From: JACZXQ01 sp036986155
GTDB lineage: Bacteria; Gemmatimonadota; Gemmatimonadetes; Longimicrobiales; Gaopeijiaceae
Length of the DNA stretch: 64,000 nucleotides
Assembly (NCBI GenBank): GCA_036986155.1
Contig: BTRA01000001.1
Location: 14,775 to 78,774 of the forward strand
Direction: 5' to 3'
Part shown: piece after piece, positions 53,685 to 62,432 of the stretch
Numbering within the stretch: position 1 is the stretch's first letter
How the letters are laid out: the number at the start of each line of letters is the position of its first letter
The notes under the pieces: model-generated
Told to the model about the DNA's origin: nothing
The model's database searches: none
Seen by the model: only the letters and a program-made list of their open reading frames with translations
Translations under genes and position numbers: made by a program

Positions 53685-55462
53685 TGCGCTCTTCGAGGCC
53701 AAAGTTTCTTGTGGGTGCCTGGGCCTTCGCGCTCTCGCTTTTCGCGCTCGTGGGACCGCAGGCGCAGGCGCAGGCTCAGGATCGGGACCGGGTTGGGATT
53801 GCGTTCGACACTGATCTCCCGAGGATCCTGGTCTTCATCCAGGAGCGTGACGGCCAGATCGCCGCTAGCGCGATGACCAACTTCTTCCTCGAGGCCGGTT
53901 TTCCGATGGTGGATCCTGCGCTCGCCGTGGAGGCAGCGCAGCGGGAGCTGGTGAGAGCGGCGCTCGCCGGTGATGAGGGTGCGGCAACGGCCCTCGGGAG
54001 GGATTTCGGAGCACAGGTGCTCGTTCTTGGTCGGGCGGACTGGGGCGCCCGTCCGGATCCGTTCGACCAATCGGCCATTACGGCCACGGGGGAGATTGCC
54101 GTGCGGGCTCTGCGGCTGGACCTCGGGCGTGTGATCGCCACGGCCGAGGGGGATGGAGGTCGGGTTCTCGAGGCGACTGAGCAGCGAGGTCGGGCCCGCG
54201 CCCTCAGGAGGGCCGCGAACCAGATCCTCCAGGAGAGCCGTTTCCTGGGCCAGCTGATGAATAACTGGGAGGACGAGCCGTGGCGAGAGGCGCTCTATTG
54301 GGTGCCGGATCCGGGCTCTGTCCCAGCCAGCCTGGGCTCGAGCAACAACGGCGGCGCCCCCAGGCTGGCCATATTGCGCACCGACGTGGCCCCGGCCAGC
54401 CAGATCGCTACCCGTGGGCTCGGCGTCGTCAAGAAGGGTGACCGGTCCTCATCGTTGTTCAATCCTGTTCGCCTCGAGGGCGTGGTGGTGGGTCCCACCA
54501 CCAGCGTGAAAGTCGAGGGCAAGCCGGCCAACATGGAGCCGCTCCAGGACGGTGAGGCCGACCGTCTCGGCATCGACGGGGAGAACGCCCGGCGCTTCTG
54601 GGCGGAGACCAGCTTGCCGATGAGCCAGGACACGGTGACGGTGGTCGCCACGGGGCCCGGCGGCATGTCTACGAAGGCCGTCGCCGCGCCGCGGATCGAT
54701 GAGCGCTGGGCGGTGGTGATCGGGATCGGACAGTACGCCAGTGACGACATCCCCGACCTCGCGTTCGCCCGGGCCGACGCCCAGTCCGTATACGACTTCC
54801 TCAGGAGCTCGGCGGCCGGGCCGTTCGACGAGGACCACATCCTGTTCCTCGCGGACGAAGAAGCGACCGGAGCGGCGATGCGGGAGGCCATGTTCGTCTT
54901 CTTGCAGCAAGCCGACTGGGACGATCTGGTAGTGATCTACTACGCCGGCCACGGCACGCCCGACGCGAACCGGCCGGACAACCTATACCTGTTGCCGCAC
55001 GACACCGACCTCGACGCCATGGCGGGGACCGCGTTCCCCATGTGGGATGTCAAGACCGCGCTGCGTCGACAGATCAAGGCAGAGCGGGTCATCGTGATCG
55101 CCGATGCGTGTCACTCCGCCGGTACTTCGGAAGACGCCGTGCCGGAAATCTGGGGGGGCCAGAACGCGATCGCGGGCGGGTTCACCCAACTCTTCACGCC
55201 CTCACGTCGCTTGAGCATGACGGCGGCCGACACCAACGAGTTCTCACTCGAGGACGCTCGCTGGGGTGGACATGGTGTGTTCACCTACTTCTTGCTCGAG
55301 GCGCTCGAGGGGCGTGGTGACGCGAACGGGGACGGGATCGTGACCTTCAGCGAGGTCTACGACTTCGTATCCGACTCCGTGGTCGACAACACCCAGGGAC
55401 GGCAGAACCCGCAGCGCGCGGGCCTGGGCGACATACCCATGGCCGTGGTTGAAGGCAACTAG
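53684..55462 (+). CDS. caspase-like peptidase with CsgG-like N-domain and EF-hand loop
   Basis: A 592-aa exported protein: signal peptide 1-34 (QAQAQD), a CsgG-like domain at about 35-190 (GFPMVDPALA, ALGRDFGAQVLVLGRA), a beta-rich spacer (about 190-340, ending VVATGPGGMSTKA), and a C14 caspase domain. The dyad is His423 (YYAGHG) and Cys476 (ADACHSAG). A canonical EF-hand loop, DANGDGIVTFSE (546-557), sits in the C-terminal half of the peptidase. Caspase-like hydrolases cleave after Arg/Lys or Asp; calcium dependence is plausible. Coupled to the preceding CsgG-TPR gene. Confidence 0.85.
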   Translation: MRSSRPKFLVGAWAFALSLFALVGPQAQAQAQDRDRVGIAFDTDLPRILVFIQERDGQIAASAMTNFFLEAGFPMVDPALAVEAAQRELVRAALAGDEGAATALGRDFGAQVLVLGRADWGARPDPFDQSAITATGEIAVRALRLDLGRVIATAEGDGGRVLEATEQRGRARALRRAANQILQESRFLGQLMNNWEDEPWREALYWVPDPGSVPASLGSSNNGGAPRLAILRTDVAPASQIATRGLGVVKKGDRSSSLFNPVRLEGVVVGPTTSVKVEGKPANMEPLQDGEADRLGIDGENARRFWAETSLPMSQDTVTVVATGPGGMSTKAVAAPRIDERWAVVIGIGQYASDDIPDLAFARADAQSVYDFLRSSAAGPFDEDHILFLADEEATGAAMREAMFVFLQQADWDDLVVIYYAGHGTPDANRPDNLYLLPHDTDLDAMAGTAFPMWDVKTALRRQIKAERVIVIADACHSAGTSEDAVPEIWGGQNAIAGGFTQLFTPSRRLSMTAADTNEFSLEDARWGGHGVFTYFLLEALEGRGDANGDGIVTFSEVYDFVSDSVVDNTQGRQNPQRAGLGDIPMAVVEGN

Positions 55463-55475
55463 CCGACCGGCGCCG

Positions 55476-57410
55476 CTAGAATCCGCGCCAATCCTCCTCC
55501 AGGATCTTGTGGTACACCTCGGAACCGATAAGCAGTTGGACGATGTCGGGATCCAGTTGCCCTCCATCCGACTCCATCTTGAGGATCTCCAGCGCCCGGT
55601 CCGCCGAAAGCGCCCTCTTATAGGGGCGGTCCGAGGCCGTGAGGGCGTCGAAGATGTCCGCCACCGTCATGATGCGGGTCTGAACGGGAATATCGGCGCC
55701 GCCGATCCTCCTGGGGTAGCCCGTTCCGTCGAGCTTCTCGTGATGCCCGTGGGCGATCTCTGCCACGCAGGCCAAGTCATCGGTCCACGGGATCTGGGTG
55801 AGGAAGTGGTAGGTGTGCGTGACGTGCGACTCGATCTGTTGCCGCTCGGCGGGATCGAGGGACCCCTTGGGGATGGACAGGAAGTGGAGTTCGTCGTCCG
55901 TGATGTATGGCACTTCGTTACCACGGAAGTCCCGGAATGTGGTGGCTGCGATGTCGTTGAGGATCTCTGCGCTGGCCTCCGGAAGTACGCGTGGCTCGTT
56001 CGACTCCCGGATGGCCACCTGGAACTCATCGAGGCGTTTGAGTGAGGCCTGGAACTCCGCGTCCAGTTCCTCGACGTAGGAGTCGAAGCCGTCCCGGCCG
56101 GAGTCCAACAAGAACTGGGCCCTTTTCCCGTGGAACCCAGCCTCCAGAGTGCGGCGGATGAGGTCGAAGCGGGACTCGATCCTGTCCAACATCACGGGAG
56201 GGAGCTTCTTGGCCTTGACGAGAACGTTCTCGCGCACGCCGACCTTGCCGAAGTCGTGCAGCAGCCCGGCGAAGCGAAGCTCGCGCATCTGTTCCTTAGT
56301 GAAGCCGGTGTCCTTGAACGGGCCGTCCCTTGCCGTGTCGGCCACCTCGGCGATGTCGCAGGTGAGGGCTGCCACCCGCACCGAGTGGCCCGACGTAGTG
56401 GGGTCTCGCTGGTCGATCGCGGTCACGGCGGCCTTGATGAAGCCGTCGAAGAGATTCTCGATGTCCTGATAGAGTTGGCTGTTCTCGATCGAGACCGCCG
56501 CTTGGCCCGCAAGTGACTGCACGAGCCCGGCCTCACGGGAGCCATAGGGTAGTACGTGCTCCTTCGCGGACGCCTCGTCGTGAATCACACCTTCGGGCGT
56601 CGACTTGCGGTTGATGAGCTGGACGACGCCGACCACTCTGTTCCTTCGGTTCATCAGCGGCACGACCAACATCGATTTGGCCCGATAGCCCACTTCATCA
56701 TCGAAGGCGCGGTTGAAGGAGTACGGCGCCTCTGCGGCTATGCAGTAGGAGTCCTCGATGATCAGGGGCTCCCCGCGGCTCGCGACGAACCCCGCAATGC
56801 TGCTTTCCTCGAGCGGCAGCGTGAAATCCGGTGTGGGCAGGTGCGGGAGCGAATCGTTCTGAGCCCTGAGGAAGTGCAGGTGCTCCACGCCCTCCTCGTT
56901 CGTCTCCGTGAGATACAGGCTTCCCGCGTCGCTGTTGGTCAGGATACGCGCCTGAGTGAGGATCATGCCGAGGAGGTCCTCGAGGTTCCGCTCGCTCATG
57001 AGCGCAATCCCGATCTTGTTCAACTCTAGTAACTCGCCGCGCATATCGTCCATCTCGCGGCGCGCACGCCGGGCCCCCAGCGCGTTCCCCGATGCCCGTG
57101 CGGCAGAGCGAATCGCGCGCAACTGTGCCTGCGGATCCGCCAGGTCGGCGAGATCGAGGAAGAGCAGGTCGGCGTTCTCGGCGGCCTCGCGAGCCTCGCC
57201 GTCCACACTCAGCAACATGGCGTGCTGTGGCAAGGCGGAGAGCTCTCCTCCGTCCTGAACCAGTGATCCATCGAGAAGGACGACCGTCGGGAGGTCCGTG
57301 TCCTCCACGGACGCGAGGTCGCTGAGTTCCCGGACCTCGACCGCGTCCCCAAGGGATGTGACGGACGGCGGAACACTCTCGGCCTGGGCGTAGATGAGAC
57401 ACTGGCTCAT
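55476..57410 (-). CDS. GAF-HD-GYP cyclic-dinucleotide phosphodiesterase
   Basis: A 644-aa cytoplasmic protein. N-terminal receiver-like segment (1-105), a coiled coil, a GAF domain at about 130-310 (NSDAGSLYLTE, GYRAKSMLVVPLMNRR), then an HD-GYP domain. His385/Asp386 are in LLHDFGKVGV and the second motif, HHEKLDGTGYP, lies at 556-566. Between them is a helical insertion of about 110 residues (405-515). It likely degrades c-di-GMP (or another cyclic dinucleotide). ATG 57410 overlaps the stop of the upstream gene (ATGA), so it ends the five-gene operon. Confidence 0.85.
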   Translation of the reverse strand: MSQCLIYAQAESVPPSVTSLGDAVEVRELSDLASVEDTDLPTVVLLDGSLVQDGGELSALPQHAMLLSVDGEAREAAENADLLFLDLADLADPQAQLRAIRSAARASGNALGARRARREMDDMRGELLELNKIGIALMSERNLEDLLGMILTQARILTNSDAGSLYLTETNEEGVEHLHFLRAQNDSLPHLPTPDFTLPLEESSIAGFVASRGEPLIIEDSYCIAAEAPYSFNRAFDDEVGYRAKSMLVVPLMNRRNRVVGVVQLINRKSTPEGVIHDEASAKEHVLPYGSREAGLVQSLAGQAAVSIENSQLYQDIENLFDGFIKAAVTAIDQRDPTTSGHSVRVAALTCDIAEVADTARDGPFKDTGFTKEQMRELRFAGLLHDFGKVGVRENVLVKAKKLPPVMLDRIESRFDLIRRTLEAGFHGKRAQFLLDSGRDGFDSYVEELDAEFQASLKRLDEFQVAIRESNEPRVLPEASAEILNDIAATTFRDFRGNEVPYITDDELHFLSIPKGSLDPAERQQIESHVTHTYHFLTQIPWTDDLACVAEIAHGHHEKLDGTGYPRRIGGADIPVQTRIMTVADIFDALTASDRPYKRALSADRALEILKMESDGGQLDPDIVQLLIGSEVYHKILEEDWRGF

Positions 57411-58339
57411 CGCATGATCTCGTCAGCCTTGTCGAAGGCCATCCGCGCCTGGTCGATGTGTCCCAGGGCGTCGAGGATTTCTCCCCGCAGAAGGTAGATG
57501 CTCGCGCTGAGCGGTGCGCCGCCAGCCTCGAGCTCGCTGAGCGCGTCCTCCGCCTCGTAGAGCAGATCTGCGTCGCGGTAGATCACCGCCGTCAGGAAGA
57601 GTCCGTCCGTTAGAGGATCGAGTCCAGCGTCCGCTAGAAGAGCCAGGTCCGAGGCTACCGTCTCTCCGGCCTCGGCTGCGATTACCGTGAACGGCTGCTC
57701 CCTTGTAGGTCTGCCCGACGGCCTGGGCGCCAGCGTCCACATATACTCGGCGCCCGGCTCCAGCGCTTCCTCCGAGTCGGGAAGCGTCCACACAGTATCT
57801 GGTCCGGTCCTGTAGCGATTGAAGCCACCGCCAATGCGCCGGATCTGAAGGGTGTAGCCTTCAACGCCCTCGACCGACCGCCATGTAAAGGTCGGTCGCG
57901 TGCTCATGACCTTGAGGCCGTTCCGCGGGGCCACGAGTGTCACCTCACCCGGGATCGGCCGGATCATTCCTTGCCGGTTCGGGTTGCCACGCGCGTCGGT
58001 GGTGGCAGCGCTCGCGAGGACGCGCACGGTTCTGGACAACACGCTGGTCTCCGTGCCGCCTCCGGGCGTCTGGACGGTGAAGGTCTCGGTAATCACTCGA
58101 GTCCGTCCCGTCCGGTCGATCAGGGTGGCGGCGCCTCCCGCGCCCGGGACCACCTCGTCGCCGCCGCTCAAGCGGCTTCCCACCGCGGCTGGCTCGAGCG
58201 GTCCACCACCGATCCGCAGCTGGACATCGCCCTGTACGGTAACCACCATCGCGGCGGGGACCCCCTGCAGGAGGCTCCCCGAGGTCGCTGCGACCAGCAG
58301 GATCGCGGTCGTCACCCATACGAGCTTGATATTGGCCAT
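57407..58339 (-). CDS. FecR-like / Fn3-like / TPR exported protein
   Basis: A 310-aa protein with N-terminal signal or anchor (1-25). Residues 30-105 resemble a FecR domain (VTVQGDVQLRIGGG, RLSGGDEVVPGAGGAATL). A fibronectin-like strand set (about 130-215, RPTFTWRSVEGVEGYTLQI) follows, then a TPR-like end (ALSELEAGGAPLSASIYLLR, DALGHIDQARMAFDKADEI). FecR-like proteins are commonly beside CHASE2 proteins and may form the periplasmic input. Seven-plus bases downstream of the cyclase gene on the same strand. Confidence 0.72.
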   Translation of the reverse strand: MANIKLVWVTTAILLVAATSGSLLQGVPAAMVVTVQGDVQLRIGGGPLEPAAVGSRLSGGDEVVPGAGGAATLIDRTGRTRVITETFTVQTPGGGTETSVLSRTVRVLASAATTDARGNPNRQGMIRPIPGEVTLVAPRNGLKVMSTRPTFTWRSVEGVEGYTLQIRRIGGGFNRYRTGPDTVWTLPDSEEALEPGAEYMWTLAPRPSGRPTREQPFTVIAAEAGETVASDLALLADAGLDPLTDGLFLTAVIYRDADLLYEAEDALSELEAGGAPLSASIYLLRGEILDALGHIDQARMAFDKADEIMR

Positions 58340-58351
58340 ACTCAGATACTC

Positions 58352-60511
58352 CTACTTCTTGGTCCGGTGAACGACGAAGTCCCAATCCGCCGGAGGTGGA
58401 TCTGCGACGCAGCGCTCGGCACGGTCGAGGTAGACCTTGCTCGGCCCGTCCTCGGGATCAGCCTCGACGCCGGCCTTGAAGTACTGCTCGGCCAGCTCCC
58501 AATCGCGGTTCTTGTATGCGGCCATTCCGGATGCGTAGTGCCGGAGCGCCTCCTCTTTCGAGGGCTCGAGAAGGCCATCCGCCAACTCCAGAACTTCATA
58601 CACCTTCACGGGCTGTTGCTGGCCGACCACCGTCATGAAGTCCAACTCGCGCAGCCGATAGTTCTCGGGCGTGGCGGCATTCAGCGTGTACTCCGACGTC
58701 ATGACGAGCGTGTCGTAGTCCTTGTTGGCCGGCTCGAGCCGGGCACCGAGGTTCACGGAGTCGCCGATGGCGCTGTAGTCGAAGCGATCCTTGCCCCCGA
58801 CGTTGCCCACGACCACCTCACCGGTGTTGATCCCTATGCGGACCCGTAGCTCTCTGGCCTCAGGATCGGCGGCTCGCCACCGGGCATTCATCTCGCACAG
58901 CTTGCGCTGCATCATGATCGCACAGCGAAGCGCGCGATCGGCGTGGTCGGAGGCTGCCTTGGGGGCGTTCCAGAACGCCATGACGGCATCCCCGATGTAC
59001 TTGTCGAGATAGCCCTCTTCGGCAAGCACCAACTCGGTCATCTCCGAGAGATACTCGTTCAACAACACGATCAACGTCTCGGCCTCGAGGTCCTCCGACA
59101 GGGATGTGAAACCTGCGAGGTCGGAGAAAAGCACCGAGATGGTCTGTGTTTGTCCACCTAGCTTGAGCTTCGAGGGGTCTGCAGCGATCTCATCCACGAC
59201 CGAAGGAGAGACGAACTTGCCGAAGGCGGACTTGATGAAGCGCTTGTCCCGGCCCTCCACGATGGACACATAGGCCGTGGAGCCCAGGTACGCCGCGACG
59301 ATGACCACCAGGGGCGCCACGATCGGTAGCCACAAGAAGGAGCTCCCGAACTGCTGGAAGGCGAGGACAAAGCTGCCGAGGGCGCCAACCACTGCTCCTC
59401 CCGCGCCCCAAACAGCACCTCTCCAGAAGACGATCCCGGCCGTTACACCGGCGAGCACCAACAGCATGGTCCACACAATCGCGTTGCCGGCCGGACGAAT
59501 GTATTGGGAGTCGAGTAGGTTCTGGAGCGCGTTCGCGTGCACCTCGACTCCGTACGTCCAACCGTGGACCTCCCCGACATCGTTCCGGGCAAGGTCGTAG
59601 AACGGCGTTCTGAACCTGTCGGACTCATGGAAGCCCGTGCCCATGAGCACTATCTTTCCCCGGAAGAACTCCGGGGAGAACGTCGCGACAGCGCTTACGA
59701 CGCTTGCCGAAAAGGCGGGGAACGCGCGCTCCTCTGCAGCGCCGGGCCTCGACGGCGGGCCCACGAACCGGATGGTGAACGGGAGTGCGTAGCTCGTGGC
59801 CTCGCTGCCGTCCGTCCACGACCTGGGAAGTCGCCCGATCGAGGGGGGAAGACCTGGTATGTCGATCCGTCCCTCGCGCTGCGCATCACGGAGGATGGCA
59901 CGGACGTCGAGACCTTGGGCGTTTGCGTATAGGGCGAGCGACCAACTCGGTTCGAGCGTCCCGGCGCTTCTCACCGCGAGCACTCCATCCCGCACGGTCT
60001 CATGGGGTGTGGGCAGCTCCGCCGCTCCAACGTCGGCCGCGACATCGAGGAAGAAAGGATCTGGGAGGGCCAGCCGAGGCCCCCCCTCGGTCGACTCCGT
60101 CGGCGCAACGAGCACGACATTTCCGGCCGCCTTTATCGCGTCCCGGAGGAGGTCGTCGCCACCCTCCCTTGAATTGAGCTCTTCGTAGGTCCGGTCGAGG
60201 TACACGTCGAGCCCGATTGTGCGGGCGCCGGCCGCCGAGAGTGAGCGGATCAGTTCTGCCAAGACTCGTCGTGGGAAAGGCGACAGATACGGCCAGTCCC
60301 GAACCGAGGTGGAGTCGAACAGCACGAGTACGATCTGGTTGTCCTCGCTGGCCGCCCGCAGCTCGTCCGAGAAAAACTGCTGCCGGCGATCCAGGGTGAG
60401 GAGCTCCAGTTCTTCGAGCCCTGTGAGATAGCCGTACTTGGATCCCAGCACGGCGACCGCCACCGCCCCGATGACGATCGCGCCCAGCACACTGGCTCTA
60501 CTGAGGTTCAT
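58352..60511 (-). CDS. CHASE2-domain adenylate cyclase with C-terminal TPR
   Basis: About 719 aa. Short N-terminal TM, CHASE2 sensor (about 30-330, e.g. IVLMGTGFHESDRFRTP), three TM segments (about 345-415), then a class III cyclase: metal ligands Asp464 (LFSDLAGFTSLSE) and Asp508 (YIGDAVMAFW), adenine-selecting Lys in DKYIGD and Asp in FDYSAIGDSVN, transition-state Asn/Arg in VNLGARLEP. The TPR end follows. These residues favour ATP, so it makes cAMP in response to an external signal. ATG 60511 has GAGG upstream; GTG 60526 is an alternative. Confidence 0.9.
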   Translation of the reverse strand: MNLSRASVLGAIVIGAVAVAVLGSKYGYLTGLEELELLTLDRRQQFFSDELRAASEDNQIVLVLFDSTSVRDWPYLSPFPRRVLAELIRSLSAAGARTIGLDVYLDRTYEELNSREGGDDLLRDAIKAAGNVVLVAPTESTEGGPRLALPDPFFLDVAADVGAAELPTPHETVRDGVLAVRSAGTLEPSWSLALYANAQGLDVRAILRDAQREGRIDIPGLPPSIGRLPRSWTDGSEATSYALPFTIRFVGPPSRPGAAEERAFPAFSASVVSAVATFSPEFFRGKIVLMGTGFHESDRFRTPFYDLARNDVGEVHGWTYGVEVHANALQNLLDSQYIRPAGNAIVWTMLLVLAGVTAGIVFWRGAVWGAGGAVVGALGSFVLAFQQFGSSFLWLPIVAPLVVIVAAYLGSTAYVSIVEGRDKRFIKSAFGKFVSPSVVDEIAADPSKLKLGGQTQTISVLFSDLAGFTSLSEDLEAETLIVLLNEYLSEMTELVLAEEGYLDKYIGDAVMAFWNAPKAASDHADRALRCAIMMQRKLCEMNARWRAADPEARELRVRIGINTGEVVVGNVGGKDRFDYSAIGDSVNLGARLEPANKDYDTLVMTSEYTLNAATPENYRLRELDFMTVVGQQQPVKVYEVLELADGLLEPSKEEALRHYASGMAAYKNRDWELAEQYFKAGVEADPEDGPSKVYLDRAERCVADPPPADWDFVVHRTKK

Positions 60512-60541
60512 GGCCTCGCCGGGCACACGTGCGCCCGGGCC

Positions 60542-62422
60542 CTACCGGCGGATCTCGTACATGAGTGTCGCGCTCCCCCAGGAATCCAGCCGGACGGCAT
60601 CCGGCGCGCCGTCGACACCTCCGGCCGCCTCGCGGACCGCGTCCGCGACGAGGTCGGCCAGGAGGACGTCTCCAAACGTGAAGTCACCATCCAGGGCCAG
60701 CGGGATGTCCAGCGGCTTCGGCGTCAGAAACGCTCGGGCCATGCCGCGCCCGGCGGGCGGCAGCACCTGGATCTCGCTCTCTACGGGGAACGAAATCCTC
60801 TGGCCGGCCCTCACGCGGTTGTCGCGGTCGGCACCGTTGGGGAAGAGGACGGTCACCGTGCCGTCCGTTCCGAGGTCAACCAACGTGAGGTAACCGTCTC
60901 GATCGGATTCGGCATAGAACTGGACGCTCTCGCCGATACCGAAGGTGGTGCGCTCTCCGGCGAACCAGACCTTCACACCGAACGACTGCGCGATGTTCTC
61001 CATGTCGCCCAGCCGTTTCGCGGCCGCCTCGCGCTTGAGGTGCATGACGATCTGCTCGACTCCCTCTGGCCCGGCCGGGACACTATCCCTCACGAAGCCG
61101 TCCATTCCCACGATGCGCACGACCGCGCCGCGCCGCCTGAGCAGCAGGTTGGAGAAGGCGTCAGGATCGTCCACGAGCGCTAGGCTCTCGATGTTGGCCA
61201 ACTGGGCGCGCAACGCGTCGGCGGTGGCGCGTCCGATCGATCCCACACCCACCAAGAGCGGCCTCATCGGAAAGCGGTAGCCAGTCATGCGGGCTTCGTC
61301 GCCCACGGTGACTGTTCCTTCGAGGGTGCGAGCGTACACGCGGTCCGGAGTGACTCTGTCGGCGACCATCCTGGCACCGTCGTCGGTCTCGAATGTCGAG
61401 CCACGCGTGATGCCCAGGGCGTGACCACCCGCCAGCTCCGCCGAATCGCCGGACGCCGCTACGACGGGCAAGAAGGCCTCGTAGACCACGCTCTCACCGC
61501 CATCGAGGAAGAACAGGGGGAGCCCTTTGAACGATACGTCCTCCGACAGGAAGGGGTCCTGCTCGAAGCGGTTGCGCTTGAGAGCGTCACGGACGCGCTC
61601 GAAGACCTCTTCGTACGTCATGTCGGCCGGAGCCCTCCACAACTCCCGCACCAGGAAGGTGGTGAACGCACCACCATTGAAGGCCTCACTTCCATCCTCC
61701 CCCGGGAAGTACGCGTCGACCGCCGCTTGGTCGGGCTGCGCGGCGGACAACTCCAGAACGTTGACGCCATTCGGATCGAAGCCGGTTTCGTCCTTCTGTT
61801 CGGTGAGGGCGCGCCGCGCCACGGCAGCCGGCTGCGCGATTTGTCGGATATCGCGGCCGAGCAGCCGGCTTTGAGAGAACGGCGTGACGGCGCGCGTTCC
61901 CGTTCCCGAGCTACAGTTGTCCAGCACGACCACGACGTTGTCGGTAGGGAGGGCTCGCAGCCATGCTCCGAAATCATCGTCGTTGATGTCCAACTCGGTG
62001 CTGGTCCGGCTTACGTCGGTGGGAGCGATGGTTTCGTCCAGGCCGTCGTCCTCATCGCCGCTTTCGTCCCACATCTGCGAACCGTGACCTGCATAGAAGA
62101 CCGTGATCTGGTCGCCGGGACGGGCCCTTTGCGGGAGCCACTCGGTCAGGCCCGCCTCGATGTTGGCGCGTGTGGCATCGAGAGAGAGGAGCATGAGGAT
62201 ATTCTCAGGCTCCACATAGCCCCGGCTCACGAGCACGTCCCGGACCGCCAGCGCGTCCCTCTCGGCACCCGGGAGATCGCCGCCTTCCTCGTCGTCGAAG
62301 TTGACGTAGTCGTTGATACCGATGATCAACGCCCACCGAGTGGGGGCGACACGGTCCGAGGGTCCAAAGGCGAGGAGGGGCACTGCTGCGAGCGCCACGA
62401 CCAAGGGGGTGAATCTGCGCAC
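60542..62422 (-). CDS. exported caspase-like protein with DUF4384 domain
   Basis: A 626-aa protein with a signal peptide (1-20). Caspase/metacaspase domain: His113 (FYAGHGSQMWDESG) and Cys170 in VVLDNCSSGTGTRA, so DNCSSG in place of the common DSCHSG; DGLDETIAPTD is the acidic loop. A DUF4384-like beta domain lies at about 480-550 (GIGESVQFYAESDRDGYLTL). Start GTG 62422 is seven bases after AGGAG; an upstream TTG (62428) is too close to it. It lies between the MBL and cyclase genes. Probably a periplasmic or surface protease. Confidence 0.85.
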   Translation of the reverse strand: MRRFTPLVVALAAVPLLAFGPSDRVAPTRWALIIGINDYVNFDDEEGGDLPGAERDALAVRDVLVSRGYVEPENILMLLSLDATRANIEAGLTEWLPQRARPGDQITVFYAGHGSQMWDESGDEDDGLDETIAPTDVSRTSTELDINDDDFGAWLRALPTDNVVVVLDNCSSGTGTRAVTPFSQSRLLGRDIRQIAQPAAVARRALTEQKDETGFDPNGVNVLELSAAQPDQAAVDAYFPGEDGSEAFNGGAFTTFLVRELWRAPADMTYEEVFERVRDALKRNRFEQDPFLSEDVSFKGLPLFFLDGGESVVYEAFLPVVAASGDSAELAGGHALGITRGSTFETDDGARMVADRVTPDRVYARTLEGTVTVGDEARMTGYRFPMRPLLVGVGSIGRATADALRAQLANIESLALVDDPDAFSNLLLRRRGAVVRIVGMDGFVRDSVPAGPEGVEQIVMHLKREAAAKRLGDMENIAQSFGVKVWFAGERTTFGIGESVQFYAESDRDGYLTLVDLGTDGTVTVLFPNGADRDNRVRAGQRISFPVESEIQVLPPAGRGMARAFLTPKPLDIPLALDGDFTFGDVLLADLVADAVREAAGGVDGAPDAVRLDSWGSATLMYEIRR

Positions 62423-62432
62423 TTCCAATCTC

